From positions 1-47,113 of the forward strand of contig CAAGAB010000120.1 of assembly GCA_900767685.1 (NCBI GenBank): a stretch of DNA of 47,113 bases. Direction: 5' to 3'. The DNA comes from an uncultured Coprococcus sp. (GTDB lineage: Bacteria > Bacillota_A > Clostridia > Lachnospirales > Lachnospiraceae). The notes beneath the pieces are model-generated. The model was not told where the DNA came from and did not search any database. It saw nothing but the letters and a program-made list of their open reading frames with translations. Below, piece after piece: positions 9,689-22,000 of this stretch (position 1 is the first letter of the stretch; each line of letters begins with the position of its first letter). A program made the translations under genes and the position numbers.

Positions 9689-9763
9689 TCCCGTTTTAAT
9701 AATATTTACTTATGTAAGTCATGTGATCCCAAGCTTGAACCACTCTCTTTTGCCTCACACAAA

Positions 9764-10780
9764 TTAGTCATTGTATCCGTTTGGATTCATAGTCTGCCAT
9801 TTCCATGAGTCAGCACACATCTCGTCGATATCATACTGAGCCTCCCAGCCAAGCTCCTTCTTTGCAAGCGAAGCGTCTGAGTAACAGGTTGCTATGTCTC
9901 CAGCACGTCTCTCCTTGATCACATATGGAACATCATGTCCGCATGCCTTGCTGAATGCCTTGATGACATCGAGAACGCTGTAGCCCTTTCCTGTTCCAAG
10001 GTTATATACCTTAACGCCAGGATTCTCCTTGATCTTGTTGATAGCCTTTACATGTCCAACCGCAAGGTCAACTACGTGAATGTAATCTCTGACACCCGTT
10101 CCATCTGGTGTATCGTAATCATCGCCAAACACTCCAACGCTCTGAAGCTTGCCGATGGCAACCTGTGCAACATATGGAAGAAGGTTGTTAGGAATTCCCT
10201 TTGGATCCTCTCCGATAAGTCCGCTCTTATGAGCTCCGATTGGGTTGAAGTAACGGAGAAGGATTACGTTCCACTCAGGATCTGCTGTGTGAAGGTCTGT
10301 GAGGATCTGCTCGATCATCCACTTTGTCCAGCCATATGGGTTTGTAGGTGTTCCCTTTGGGCACTCCTCTGTGATAGGGATAAATGCAGGATTGCCATAT
10401 ACAGTTGCTGATGATGAGAAGATGATGTTCTTGCATCCGTTCTTTCTCATTACCTCACACAGGTTGAGTGTTCCTGTGATGTTGTTCTGATAGTACTCAA
10501 GTGGCTTTACAACCGACTCGCCTACAGCCTTGAGTCCGGCAAAATGTATTACGCAGTCCGGCTTCTCATCTGCAAATATCTTGTCCATAGCTTCTTTGTC
10601 AAGGATATCCGTCTCATAGAAAGTAACATCTTTTCCTGTGATCTCCTTTATTCTGTCGATAGCCTTCTCACTTGCATTGTAGAGGTTGTCGATCACAACA
10701 ACATCATATCCTGCATTGAGCAACTCCACACATGTATGACTTCCGATATAACCTGCTCCGCCTGTTACCAAAATCTTCAT
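9764..10780 (-). CDS. galE: UDP-glucose 4-epimerase
   Basis: Interconverts UDP-glucose and UDP-galactose with tightly bound NAD. The short-chain dehydrogenase fold is clear: GGAGYIG at residues 7-13, SSSATVYG at 122-129 and the catalytic Tyr149/Lys153 in NPYGWTK. At 338 residues it is full length. It closes the Leloir pathway with galT and galK and supplies UDP-galactose to Glf in the neighbouring polysaccharide operon. The gene is separated from galT by 270 nt and has its own promoter. The start is behind GGAGG. Confidence 0.97.
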   Translation of the reverse strand: MKILVTGGAGYIGSHTCVELLNAGYDVVVIDNLYNASEKAIDRIKEITGKDVTFYETDILDKEAMDKIFADEKPDCVIHFAGLKAVGESVVKPLEYYQNNITGTLNLCEVMRKNGCKNIIFSSSATVYGNPAFIPITEECPKGTPTNPYGWTKWMIEQILTDLHTADPEWNVILLRYFNPIGAHKSGLIGEDPKGIPNNLLPYVAQVAIGKLQSVGVFGDDYDTPDGTGVRDYIHVVDLAVGHVKAINKIKENPGVKVYNLGTGKGYSVLDVIKAFSKACGHDVPYVIKERRAGDIATCYSDASLAKKELGWEAQYDIDEMCADSWKWQTMNPNGYND

Positions 10781-10919
10781 AATTATTTTCCTCCTTTATG
10801 ATGGTGCTGCCGGTCTTTCTAGTGCTTACAGCTTTCAGAACCGACTGCTTTATATTTCGCAGATGATTATCACCTGTTTATATACATTTTTTATATTTCC
10901 CACCGACTATTTCTCCAAC

Positions 10920-10948
10920 ACTATACCACCACATTACATTATGCACAA
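10920..10948 (-). promoter_or_regulatory. Promoter of galE
   Basis: On the minus strand, -35-like TTGTGC (10943-10948), a 17-bp spacer and extended -10 TGGTATAGT (core TATAGT at 10920-10925). This would give a leader of about 130 nt and uncouple galE from galKT. The rest of the 10781-11050 gap shows no gene. Confidence 0.55.
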
Positions 10949-11050
10949 TGAATTGTGTCATAAATATCGGTCGCGGGATACGGATACAAAAAATATTGGC
11001 GCGATGAATATGCAAATATTGCTGCATTTGCTGTGTAATCAGCACACGTC

Positions 11051-12559
11051 TTATTTTGCATTCACATAATCTACAAATCTGAGGAATGCCGCCTTTCCAG
11101 CCTCATCTCTCTTATATACGCCTGCGCACTCAAGGATCTTGGCAAATACATCGCCGATCTCATCCTGAAGTATCTTGTGTACATTATCCGCATTTATATC
11201 GTACTTTCCTATGAAAGTCTGTACCCAGTCGTAATGCTTTGCGATATTCTCATGAGCCTTGATGTCTCCGCCTGCCACAAGAACCTCTGCCAGCTCTTCC
11301 ATCTCGCCCTTGAGTCTTGCAGGAAGTACCGCAAGTCCCATCACCTCAATGAGTCCGATGTTCTCCTTCTTGATGTTGTGATACTGCTCCCATGGATGAT
11401 AAAGTCCAAGTGGATGCTCCTCTGTGGTGATATTGTTACGAAGGACTAAGTCCATCTCGTACTTGCCATCTCTCATTCTTGCGATAGGAGTGATCGTGTT
11501 GTGAGGCTCTCCGTCTGTCTCTGCAAATATGTACGCATCCTCATCTGTGTAGCCTCTCCATGCGCCGAGGATCTTGTCTGCAAGATCTATGATCCTGTCC
11601 GGATTCTCACTGTCAAGCCTGATGACTGACATTGGCCATTTTACGATTCCCGCCTCGACATCCTCATATCCGGCAAATGTAACCTTTGTCTCAACAGGTG
11701 CCTTTGTCATGGCAAATGTATAACGGCCGCCCTGGAAGTGATCGTGTGTGAGGATCGAACCTCCTACTATAGGAAGGTCTGCATTTGATCCCAGAAAGTA
11801 ATGTGGGAACTGTCCCACAAATGAGAATAGCTTCTGGAATGTAGCTTTCTCTATCTTCATTGGGATGTGCTGTCCGTTAAACACGATACAGTGCTCATTG
11901 TAATATACATATGGTGAATACTGGAATCCCCACTTGCTGCCATTTACCTCTATAGGGATGATCCTGTGGTTCTCTCTTGCCGGATGGTTGATTCTTCCGG
12001 CATATCCCTCGTTCTCCATACACAGCTGGCACTTTGGATATGATGACTGTGGCATGGTCTTGGCAAGGGCGATCATCTTTGGATCCTTCTCAGGCTTTGA
12101 GAGGTTGATCGTGATGTCGATATCGCCATACTCCGTAGGCTTTATCCACTTGATGTCCCTTGCAACTCTGTATGTTCTGATATAATCTGTCGCTCTGCTG
12201 AGCTTATAGTAGAAGTCTGTTGCCTCCTCTGGGGACTTTGCATACTTCTCTCTGAATGTCTTTATGATCTGGCTTGGCTTTGGAACCAGCGCATTCATGA
12301 TCTTCGTGTCGAACAGATCTCTGAGGACAACTGAATCCTCTGCGATAAGTCCATTCTCAACTGCATAATCCAGAATACCCTTGAGACACTCCTCAAGCTT
12401 CTCAGGTGTGTCTATAGCCGGCACCTCACCCGGCTCCTCGTAGCTGTCCTTCTTCAGCATCTCGAGGATGGTGTTGGTCGTGTATATTCTGTCCTCTTCC
12501 TCTATCAGCTCATTTGCAATTCCGTACTCAACAAGCTGCTTGATATTTGTATCTATCAT
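11051..12559 (-). CDS. galT: UDP-glucose--hexose-1-phosphate uridylyltransferase, class II
   Basis: Transfers UMP between UDP-glucose and galactose-1-phosphate. The length of 502 residues and the sequence style are those of the Firmicutes class II GalT, not the ~350-residue class I form. The active-site histidine motif is THDHFQGG, with His272 and His274, equivalent in role to HPHxQ of class I. It is downstream of galK across a repeat-rich 301-nt spacer and begins behind AGAAGGG. No strong terminator follows the stop. Confidence 0.96.
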   Translation of the reverse strand: MIDTNIKQLVEYGIANELIEEEDRIYTTNTILEMLKKDSYEEPGEVPAIDTPEKLEECLKGILDYAVENGLIAEDSVVLRDLFDTKIMNALVPKPSQIIKTFREKYAKSPEEATDFYYKLSRATDYIRTYRVARDIKWIKPTEYGDIDITINLSKPEKDPKMIALAKTMPQSSYPKCQLCMENEGYAGRINHPARENHRIIPIEVNGSKWGFQYSPYVYYNEHCIVFNGQHIPMKIEKATFQKLFSFVGQFPHYFLGSNADLPIVGGSILTHDHFQGGRYTFAMTKAPVETKVTFAGYEDVEAGIVKWPMSVIRLDSENPDRIIDLADKILGAWRGYTDEDAYIFAETDGEPHNTITPIARMRDGKYEMDLVLRNNITTEEHPLGLYHPWEQYHNIKKENIGLIEVMGLAVLPARLKGEMEELAEVLVAGGDIKAHENIAKHYDWVQTFIGKYDINADNVHKILQDEIGDVFAKILECAGVYKRDEAGKAAFLRFVDYVNAK

Positions 12560-12615
12560 GGTTGTAACCCTTCTTTCTCATTACTATCTCTACATTTCAT
12601 TTTCCAAAACGAGGT

Positions 12616-12862
12616 GGGAACACCAGCCATGCAAAATTTGCCTTGTCTGGTATCGCCCCCCCTCCCTAGGGTCGGCGGCAGTTCGCCGATGCCATGCGAT
12701 ATGCGTCTCCGACACATGAGCACCTCCTCGACGAAGGCTGGTGCTACATCACAATTTTCATTTGGAAAATTGTGACATTTGCGGGAACACCAGCCATTAG
12801 AGTTCGCTTTCAGCGAAGGCTGGTGCTGCATCACAATTTTTCTCCGAAAAATTGTGACATTT
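12616..12862 (-). repeat. Two tandem copies of a palindromic intercistronic repeat between galK and galT
   Basis: Copies are 12783-12862 (80 nt) and 12616-12780 (165 nt). On the mRNA strand each begins AAATGTCACAATTTT, folds against AAAATTGTGATG, continues GCACCAGCCTTCG and ends ATGGCTGGTGTTCCC. The CACCAGCC/GGCTGGTG arms pair, and in the short copy the inner TTCGCT/AGCGAA arms pair as well. The long copy carries about 85 extra nt in this loop. The element fills almost the whole galK-galT spacer and may act as an mRNA stem set or be a small non-autonomous repeat. Confidence 0.75.
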
Positions 12863-14150
12863 ACTCTACTACTTTGATTCCGCCGTAAGGTCTTACCTTG
12901 AGGACGTGGCATGCGCCCTCTCCGAAGATCGACTCGATGTTCTTCTTGTACTCAGCAACAGCCGCATTCTTGACAAATGCCTGGATGGTTCCGGCGAATC
13001 CACCGCCATGTACTCTGCACACACCATTCTCGCCGATGAACTTCTCTGAGAAGCCAAGTGCTATTGATACGTTCTGTGTGAGTGGATCCTTTGCGCTGTA
13101 TATATTCTGAAGAAGCTTGAATGATGAATCTCCGCTTCTCTTTATAACATCGAGGAAATGATCAAATTCCTGATTCTCAAGTGCTGCAACACCCTCTGCG
13201 ACTCTGTCTTGCTCTGTATAGAAATGAAGAGCTCTGAGAACCGCTCTGTCATTCACCTTTCCGCTTGCTCTCATCTCACCAACCTTGCTGATGAAATCCT
13301 CCTCTGAAACTCTGCTGAGAAGTTCCTCACCAAAGTATTCTGCAACCTGCTTCATCTCTGCAGGAATCGCAGCGTAGTCGTCTGTGAGATCTGCATGCGA
13401 ACCCTTTGTGTCTACGATACACAGGCTGTACTGATGAGCCTCAAAGTCAACCGGAACCTGCTTGATGACAGGATTTGCCTTGTCAAAGAAGTCGATATAT
13501 ATAAGTCCTCCGACTGCACATGCCATCTGATCCATAAGTCCGCATGGCTTGCCGAAGTATACGTTCTCTGCGTACTGTCCTATCTTTGCAACATCAACTG
13601 ATGAAACCTTCATGTCATTGTAGAGGCCTGAAAGGATAGTTCCTATAAGGCTCTCAAATGCTGCTGATGATGACATTCCAGCTCCCATGAGCACGTCGCT
13701 TGTCACAAATGCTGTGAATCCGCCTACCTTGAATCCGTAATCTCTGATCTCTGCAACAACGCCCTTGATAAGCGCTGTTGTTGTTCCCTCAAGTGCAGGA
13801 TCCTGCTCGATATCATTTACATTGATAACTTCCTTAGGCATATCGTCTGACACAAGCTCGATCACACCGTCCTCTCTAGGTGCCACAATTGCTATGGCAT
13901 CAAGGTTGATCGATGTAGCAAGTACATGTCCGTTCTGATGGTCTGTATGGTTTCCACACACCTCGCTTCTTCCAGGAGCGCTGTAGATAGCAACCTCCTG
14001 ATCTCCGAATAACTCAACAAACTTGTCAAGTGCCTTTACGTATCTCTCCCTGTTGTATGGGATCATATCCTTGTCGAGATAGATCTGAGCAAGCTTCTCG
14101 TCAAACTCTCCACCTGCGATAATTTCCTTTAATTCTGCGATTTTCTTCAT
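12861..14150 (-). CDS. galK: Galactokinase (GHMP kinase)
   Basis: Phosphorylates galactose at C1 with ATP. The 429 residues from the ATG at 14150 (behind GGTGGAG; a GTG five codons upstream would lie inside that site) contain the sugar-binding signature GRSEVCGNHTDHQNGHVL (about 60-77) and the GHMP ATP-binding loop LMGAGMSSSAAFES. The usual GEHTDYN reads GNHTDHQ here, replacing the Glu that contacts the sugar C6 hydroxyl in well-studied galactokinases; I recall similar variants in other Clostridia. Its stop codon overlaps the first palindromic repeat. The context with galT and galE and a divergent AraC gene fits galactose use. Confidence 0.95.
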   Translation of the reverse strand: MKKIAELKEIIAGGEFDEKLAQIYLDKDMIPYNRERYVKALDKFVELFGDQEVAIYSAPGRSEVCGNHTDHQNGHVLATSINLDAIAIVAPREDGVIELVSDDMPKEVINVNDIEQDPALEGTTTALIKGVVAEIRDYGFKVGGFTAFVTSDVLMGAGMSSSAAFESLIGTILSGLYNDMKVSSVDVAKIGQYAENVYFGKPCGLMDQMACAVGGLIYIDFFDKANPVIKQVPVDFEAHQYSLCIVDTKGSHADLTDDYAAIPAEMKQVAEYFGEELLSRVSEEDFISKVGEMRASGKVNDRAVLRALHFYTEQDRVAEGVAALENQEFDHFLDVIKRSGDSSFKLLQNIYSAKDPLTQNVSIALGFSEKFIGENGVCRVHGGGFAGTIQAFVKNAAVAEYKKNIESIFGEGACHVLKVRPYGGIKVVE

Positions 14151-14259
14151 TGTCTGTAACTCCACCTTTCTCCATCTTTTTATATTTTTTTCTTAATGTC
14201 CGTTGTTTTGTTGTCCATATTGCGCACATTTTCTGCGCTACGCCGTTGCGCTTCTTGCT

Positions 14260-14288
14260 TTGTGAATATAATTCTATAACAATATACA
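14260..14288 (+). promoter_or_regulatory. Possible promoter of the AraC gene divergent from galK
   Basis: -35-like TTGTGA (14260-14265), 17-bp spacer, -10 TATACA (14283-14288), leaving a leader of about 150 nt. The 293-nt divergent region also contains several GCGC-rich half-sites at 14221-14250 that could bind the regulator. No convincing galK promoter was pinned down. Confidence 0.4.
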
Positions 14289-14443
14289 GATTTTGAACAT
14301 GGCATAGCGTTGCAAATATATGTCCATTTGTTAGATTGTTTTATTTTATCTGTTGCACCCGATACACGGTTCTGTTATTCTTATCATGGCTGATAACATT
14401 GCCTGGCAGCCAAATCTACTATTATATTTATCAAGGAAAAATT

Positions 14444-15334
14444 ATGGAAAATAAGATCGTTATGGAATTCCCCCTGGAAAATGACACAGACCTCTACCTG
14501 AACGTGTTCGGTCACTCAATAACCGAGCCCCTCCACAAGGCAGGGCCTGCGGTCAAGACCTTCTACCTCATACATTTCGTGCTGGAGGGAGAGGGCGACT
14601 TCTATGTGGGGAACGCACACTATCATCTGAAAAAGGGTCAGGGATTTCTGATTGAGCCGGACACCCCTGCCACATATATATCAGACAAACACCATCCATG
14701 GAGGTATGTATGGTTTGGCTTCTCGGGCAGATGCGCCCAGGACACGCTGAGCAGTATCGGACTCACCCAGAACCAGCCTATATTCACCTGCAAGGATGGC
14801 GACAAACTAAAAAAGTACGTATTTGATATGCTTGCTCACAACACCTCGGATCACGCAGACCACTTCAGGCTCATGGGCATGCTCTACCTCGCTCTGTCTG
14901 TCATCGCAAATGCACAGAAAGACAAGCTGGAGACTCCATCCGGAAACGCATATGTGAACCATGCCATATCATATATCCAGAACCACTACAGTATGCCAAT
15001 GAAGGTGGAGGAGCTGTCTGACTACGTTGGAATCAACAGAAGCTATTTCTCCGACCTGTTCAAGCAGTACACCGGGATGAGTCCTGTGAAATACCTGCAG
15101 AATTTCCGCATAACAAAAGCCCAGCATATGCTTACCATATCTGAGCTTTCTATAGAAAGTATTGCATTTTCATGCGGCTACCAGTCCGCCGAGGCTTTCC
15201 ACAAGATCTTCCGCAAGACCACCGGCATGTCGCCTAATGCCTACCGGCAGGAGAAACGCCAGAGAACGCTCTCAAGCCAGGAGACCATGAACAATAACAG
15301 ACCGGATTATATTGAAACGGATGATGATTTTTAA
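14444..15334 (+). CDS. AraC-family regulator, probable galactose operon activator
   Basis: One-component sugar sensor: an N-terminal cupin (YLIHFVLEGEGDFYVGNAHYHLKKGQGF then PWRYVWFGFSG) and a C-terminal double helix-turn-helix (VEELSDYVGINRSYFSDLFKQYTGMSP and IESIAFSCGYQSAEAFHKIFRKTTGMSP). The ATG at 14444 follows AAGGAA by about 6 nt and gives 296 residues. An upstream ATG at 14336 would add 36 hydrophobic residues foreign to the family, so it was not used. Divergent orientation to galK-galT suggests control of those genes. The ligand is inferred only from context. Confidence 0.88.
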   Translation: MENKIVMEFPLENDTDLYLNVFGHSITEPLHKAGPAVKTFYLIHFVLEGEGDFYVGNAHYHLKKGQGFLIEPDTPATYISDKHHPWRYVWFGFSGRCAQDTLSSIGLTQNQPIFTCKDGDKLKKYVFDMLAHNTSDHADHFRLMGMLYLALSVIANAQKDKLETPSGNAYVNHAISYIQNHYSMPMKVEELSDYVGINRSYFSDLFKQYTGMSPVKYLQNFRITKAQHMLTISELSIESIAFSCGYQSAEAFHKIFRKTTGMSPNAYRQEKRQRTLSSQETMNNNRPDYIETDDDF

Positions 15335-15353
15335 GAAATACAAGGAGGGGAAA

Positions 15354-16175
15354 ATGTCAATTTTTAATTTTCATAAGAACAAACATAATAGAAAACAAGA
15401 AACTACCAAAGAAGATATTTTTAAATTTATTTTGGAACAACAGAGGTTGAAATCTCCAAGTGAAATTTTTGCTTCAGGAGCAATATTTGATTTCAGTAAA
15501 ACATCCAGGGTATCATTTGTAAGCGCCATTCAAAGTGAAAATCCGACACAGCTTCTGTATCTGTTTATTCAAGCCTATCATCTTTTTCTAGAAAACCCAG
15601 AGTGCGCAGGTCTTAATGCATCTATGATCAACGTGAATAACAATGATACAAATGTAAATAGTTGGTGCGCAGACACTTTTTCATTGGCGAGCAAAGATAA
15701 AGCCGCACTACTTTTCATGCCAATTAATAATAACAATTTGCTTGCAAGAGTAGTAGGCATCATATTCAGCGACAAAGGTGACGGATATTATTACTGTATG
15801 TTGAACAAAGATCACGCTATGCCTTCATCGGTGTTTTGCAACAAAGGAATACATGGGATAGAACAGATTGGAGAAGTAAATGGATTGGGCTTCGAGCTGA
15901 TGCATAGTTTTTTTGATTGCATTAGCAAAGATTTCTATAACAAAGTCTACCCTGAATATCGCTGGTATTTTTATTTAGAAAAGAGAGGGCTATCAAGCTA
16001 TGCCTCAAAGATATATACAATCCAAATCTATGTTGATAGGATAGGTGTGGTTCCTGTCAATCTTTTAGGTAGACAGAATTGCAATGACGTTTTGCGATAT
16101 CTGCGCGAAGCGGGACTCATTTCTTATAACACCACATACCGCATAACTAACTGGCCAAATGTGGAGCCCGTATGA
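15354..16175 (+). CDS. Hypothetical protein, AT-rich orphan
   Basis: 273 residues from an ATG at 15354 with a strong AAGGAGGGG site; an upstream in-frame ATG at 15312 would overlap the regulator gene. I recognise no family. It opens with a basic, low-complexity stretch (NFHKNKHNRKQETTKED) and is otherwise a mixed globular sequence with aromatic-rich parts such as DGYYYCMLNKD and YRWYFYLEKRG; no signal peptide or membrane segment. It begins 19 nt after the AraC stop and so may be co-transcribed, but its A/T-rich codon use differs sharply from the regulator, which suggests separate ancestry. A bidirectional terminator follows at 16324-16358. Confidence 0.7.
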   Translation: MSIFNFHKNKHNRKQETTKEDIFKFILEQQRLKSPSEIFASGAIFDFSKTSRVSFVSAIQSENPTQLLYLFIQAYHLFLENPECAGLNASMINVNNNDTNVNSWCADTFSLASKDKAALLFMPINNNNLLARVVGIIFSDKGDGYYYCMLNKDHAMPSSVFCNKGIHGIEQIGEVNGLGFELMHSFFDCISKDFYNKVYPEYRWYFYLEKRGLSSYASKIYTIQIYVDRIGVVPVNLLGRQNCNDVLRYLREAGLISYNTTYRITNWPNVEPV

Positions 16176-16323
16176 GGACTAGATTATCATTATGTCGGTG
16201 CATTTGCGTGTGAAATAAATATAAACTGTATTTATTATGTGCAAGAATGTACAGGACCGATTCCTAATCTATAATCAATAACAAAATAAAAAGCTACAAT
16301 ATATATGTCCAATTACCACCATC

Positions 16324-16358
16324 AAATAAAAGGGATGTTTTTACATCCCCTTTTATTT
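16324..16358. terminator. Bidirectional intrinsic terminator
   Basis: Arms AAATAAAAGGGATGT and ACATCCCCTTTTATTT with a 4-nt loop; the A- and T-rich flanks make a T tract on either strand. It separates the convergent orphan gene (+) and flavoprotein gene (-). The rest of 16176-16444 shows no gene. Confidence 0.8.
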
Positions 16359-16444
16359 GCCGGAACAGCCTTCTCCAGAATATAGATATCTGTATTTGTC
16401 ATATTCTAAGCTGTTTTTCGCCGTACGAAAGCTTTTCTCGCATC

Positions 16445-17068
16445 TTATCTTATAAAGTTCGTCTGGTTTCCTCTCTCTGTGTCAGGGAGCGCAACGCCTG
16501 CTGCCTTGCCGGCTTCAAAGCATTTGAGCATCCATGCAAGGTTCCTTGCAAGATTTCTCATGGTCTGCATACCCTCTGCATCCAGTGCTGCCTCTCCAGG
16601 CACACGTCCGTGTACAAGATTCCAGTATGTAGAGCCAGCCACTGGCATCTGTGATATGCCAAAGTATTTGTTCAGTACATCAAAAGTTGCCGATGTTCCG
16701 CCACGTCTTGCTACTGCCACAGATGCGCCCGGCTTATACTCAAACGCTTTCTTGCCACTATAAAATGCCCTGTCCAGGAATGATAATATTCTTCCACTTG
16801 GATGAGCATAGTATACAGGTGATCCAAATACGAATCCGTCAGCCTCTGTTGCCTTCTCCACAAATTCATTCACCTTGTCATCATCAAATATACAGCAGCC
16901 CTTTGCACCACACTGGCCACAGCCTATACAATCTCTTATCGGATCTGCTCCGATCTGGAATATCTCGTAATCTATGCCTTCCTTCTTAAGCTGTTCGCCT
17001 ACCTCGTAAAGCGCGCGGTATGTATTGCCCTGTGACTTTGCACTTCCATTCAACATTAAAACCTTCAT
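16445..17068 (-). CDS. NADPH-dependent FMN reductase / iron-sulfur flavoprotein
   Basis: Flavodoxin-fold redox protein. MKVLMLNGSAKSQGNTY is the FMN phosphate-binding loop, and GSPVYYAHPSGRILSFLDR is the second flavin segment. A cysteine cluster CIGCGQCGAKGCC (about residues 48-60) resembles that of iron-sulfur flavoproteins of anaerobes. The start is the ATG at 17068, 7 nt after GGAGGA; a TTG five codons upstream would sit within that site. Total 207 residues. Partner and electron acceptor are unknown; the neighbours give no clear pathway. Confidence 0.88.
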   Translation of the reverse strand: MKVLMLNGSAKSQGNTYRALYEVGEQLKKEGIDYEIFQIGADPIRDCIGCGQCGAKGCCIFDDDKVNEFVEKATEADGFVFGSPVYYAHPSGRILSFLDRAFYSGKKAFEYKPGASVAVARRGGTSATFDVLNKYFGISQMPVAGSTYWNLVHGRVPGEAALDAEGMQTMRNLARNLAWMLKCFEAGKAAGVALPDTERGNQTNFIR

Positions 17069-17100
17069 ATCCAGTTCCTCCAATCATTTTACACTACCAA

Positions 17101-17214
17101 TTAATATGTAACTGCTAATCTCTTATCAGTAGTTCTCTTTTCTTTTACATATTTAACTAAAAAAATTATCGCGAGTACAAGTAAAAAGCTGACGCAGAAT
17201 ACTGTTACGCCCAT
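17101..17214 (-). CDS. Possible 37-residue single-helix membrane protein
   Basis: ATG at 17214 opens a short frame with one strongly hydrophobic helix (VTVFCVSFLLVLAIIFLV) followed by a basic tail (KYVKEKRTTDKR), the usual pattern of a small membrane protein with an inside-positive C-terminus. It ends 32 nt before the flavoprotein start and shares its strand. The ribosome site is weak (AGAAG), so translation is uncertain. Confidence 0.35.
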   Translation of the reverse strand: MGVTVFCVSFLLVLAIIFLVKYVKEKRTTDKRLAVTY

Positions 17215-17290
17215 GGCAGTTACTTCTATATTATATACACTTTACTATAAGAATTTCCAGTTGTTTGTCTGCGCATAGTCCAAACTGCCA

Positions 17291-18145
17291 TCATCGCCTG
17301 ATCGACTTCCTATACTCCATAGGAGACATTCCCTTTTCTTTTTTAAATACCCTGCTAAAGTAGAGCGGGTTGTCGTACCCGACAATCTTTGCTACCTCCG
17401 TCATGTTGTAGTCCGAGCTCTCGAGAAGCATCTGGGCGTTGGCTATACGCTTTGACATGATGTACTGTGTGGGCGTGGTGCCGATGCGCTGTCTAAAGTT
17501 CCGTATGAACCAGCTCACGCTCATGTTATGCTCATTTGCATAATCCTCAACAACTATCTCCTCGTTGTAATGCTCTCCGAAATATCCCGCTGCGCGGTCC
17601 ATCTCCTCCGCCATGGCTGACACATTTTTGGAATCATCCTGTCCCTGCTGCCTGTGAACTGAGATAAGTATCTGTCTGAATATATATTCCAGCATCTCCT
17701 CGTAGTCATCCCGGCAGAGCTGCAGTTCCTGTATCATCTGTTTGAACAGGGTTCTATACTCCGCGTGGTCTCCACCATAAAATATATTCACATCATCATC
17801 TATCCCATATCGTCTGAATATCTGCTTCACCTCTCCCCCGGTGAAATGCACCCAGAATACTTCCGTGTGTTCGTCCCCGTAATACACATACCTCTGCATC
17901 TGTCTTGGTCTGTAGATAACCATATTTCCGGGGCAGGCAATCATATCCTTTCCGTCTATCTCAAAATGTGCTTTACCCGCCGCCACGTATATTAGCTGAT
18001 AATCTTTTCGCCCTTTTGGTCTGTAGGTTGTAAACTCCTTCTGCGTATACAGCTTGTAAGTTCCGCAGCTTGTGACTATGAGCGGTCTGCTCTTGTCCAC
18101 TATGTCGAGCAGTGAGTTGTGAAGATATGCTGAGTTTGTATACAT
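17291..18145 (-). CDS. AraC-family regulator divergent from lacZ
   Basis: 284 residues from the ATG at 18145, preceded by AAAGGAG; a further upstream start is less likely because it lacks a ribosome site. The N-terminal cupin contains YQLIYVAAGKAHFEIDGKD and EVFWVHFTGGE. The C-terminal helix-turn-helix pair is VEDYANEHNMSVSWFIRNFRQRIGTTPTQYI and MTEVAKIVGYDNPLYFSRVFKKEKGMSPMEYR. It is transcribed away from the beta-galactosidase gene across a 259-nt shared region, so control of lacZ by a galactoside is the simplest inference. Confidence 0.9.
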   Translation of the reverse strand: MYTNSAYLHNSLLDIVDKSRPLIVTSCGTYKLYTQKEFTTYRPKGRKDYQLIYVAAGKAHFEIDGKDMIACPGNMVIYRPRQMQRYVYYGDEHTEVFWVHFTGGEVKQIFRRYGIDDDVNIFYGGDHAEYRTLFKQMIQELQLCRDDYEEMLEYIFRQILISVHRQQGQDDSKNVSAMAEEMDRAAGYFGEHYNEEIVVEDYANEHNMSVSWFIRNFRQRIGTTPTQYIMSKRIANAQMLLESSDYNMTEVAKIVGYDNPLYFSRVFKKEKGMSPMEYRKSIRR

Positions 18146-18231
18146 GTGTGGCTCCTTTCTTTTGTTTTTTACACTATTTGTGTAAATCCGTATGTCTCTA
18201 CCCTTTTCCTCTTTGTCTGTCCAGAGACTTT

Positions 18232-18257
18232 CACCCTGCAAGGGAACTTGCAGGGTG
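18232..18257. promoter_or_regulatory. Perfect palindrome in the araC-lacZ intergenic region
   Basis: 11-bp arms CACCCTGCAAG and CTTGCAGGGTG around GGAA. It lies about 55 bp upstream of the lacZ -35 region and about 87 bp upstream of the regulator ATG, with no T tract. Either a regulator site or a leader hairpin of the AraC mRNA. Confidence 0.5.
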
Positions 18258-18311
18258 CGGCGTATCCGCCTTATAAAACTAGAATGTGCATATTTTGTCT
18301 AATTATATGCA

Positions 18312-18341
18312 TGGACTGTTCATGTGCCGTTATCTTATAAT
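18312..18341 (+). promoter_or_regulatory. lacZ promoter
   Basis: Consensus -10 TATAAT at 18336-18341, with a poor -35 (TGGACT, 18312-18317) at 18 bp. A good -10 with a weak -35 is what an activator-dependent promoter would show. The lacZ ATG follows at 18405 behind AGGAGG. Confidence 0.55.
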
Positions 18342-18356
18342 ATATCTAACAAATGA

Positions 18357-21947
<3,591 letters not shown>

Positions 21948-22000
21948 TAGCTATGGCATGAGCAATGCATGATTATACGTGTTACGGCTTTCATGCAGGT

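Noticed and set aside
10863..11069. 68-codon plus-strand frame in the galE-galT gap
   Set aside because: Overlaps the galE promoter and the galT end, lacks a ribosome site and resembles no protein.
12556..12912. 118-codon minus-strand frame across the galK-galT gap
   Set aside because: It starts inside galK and consists of the translated palindromic repeats; composition (Arg/Cys/Gly-rich) is not protein-like.
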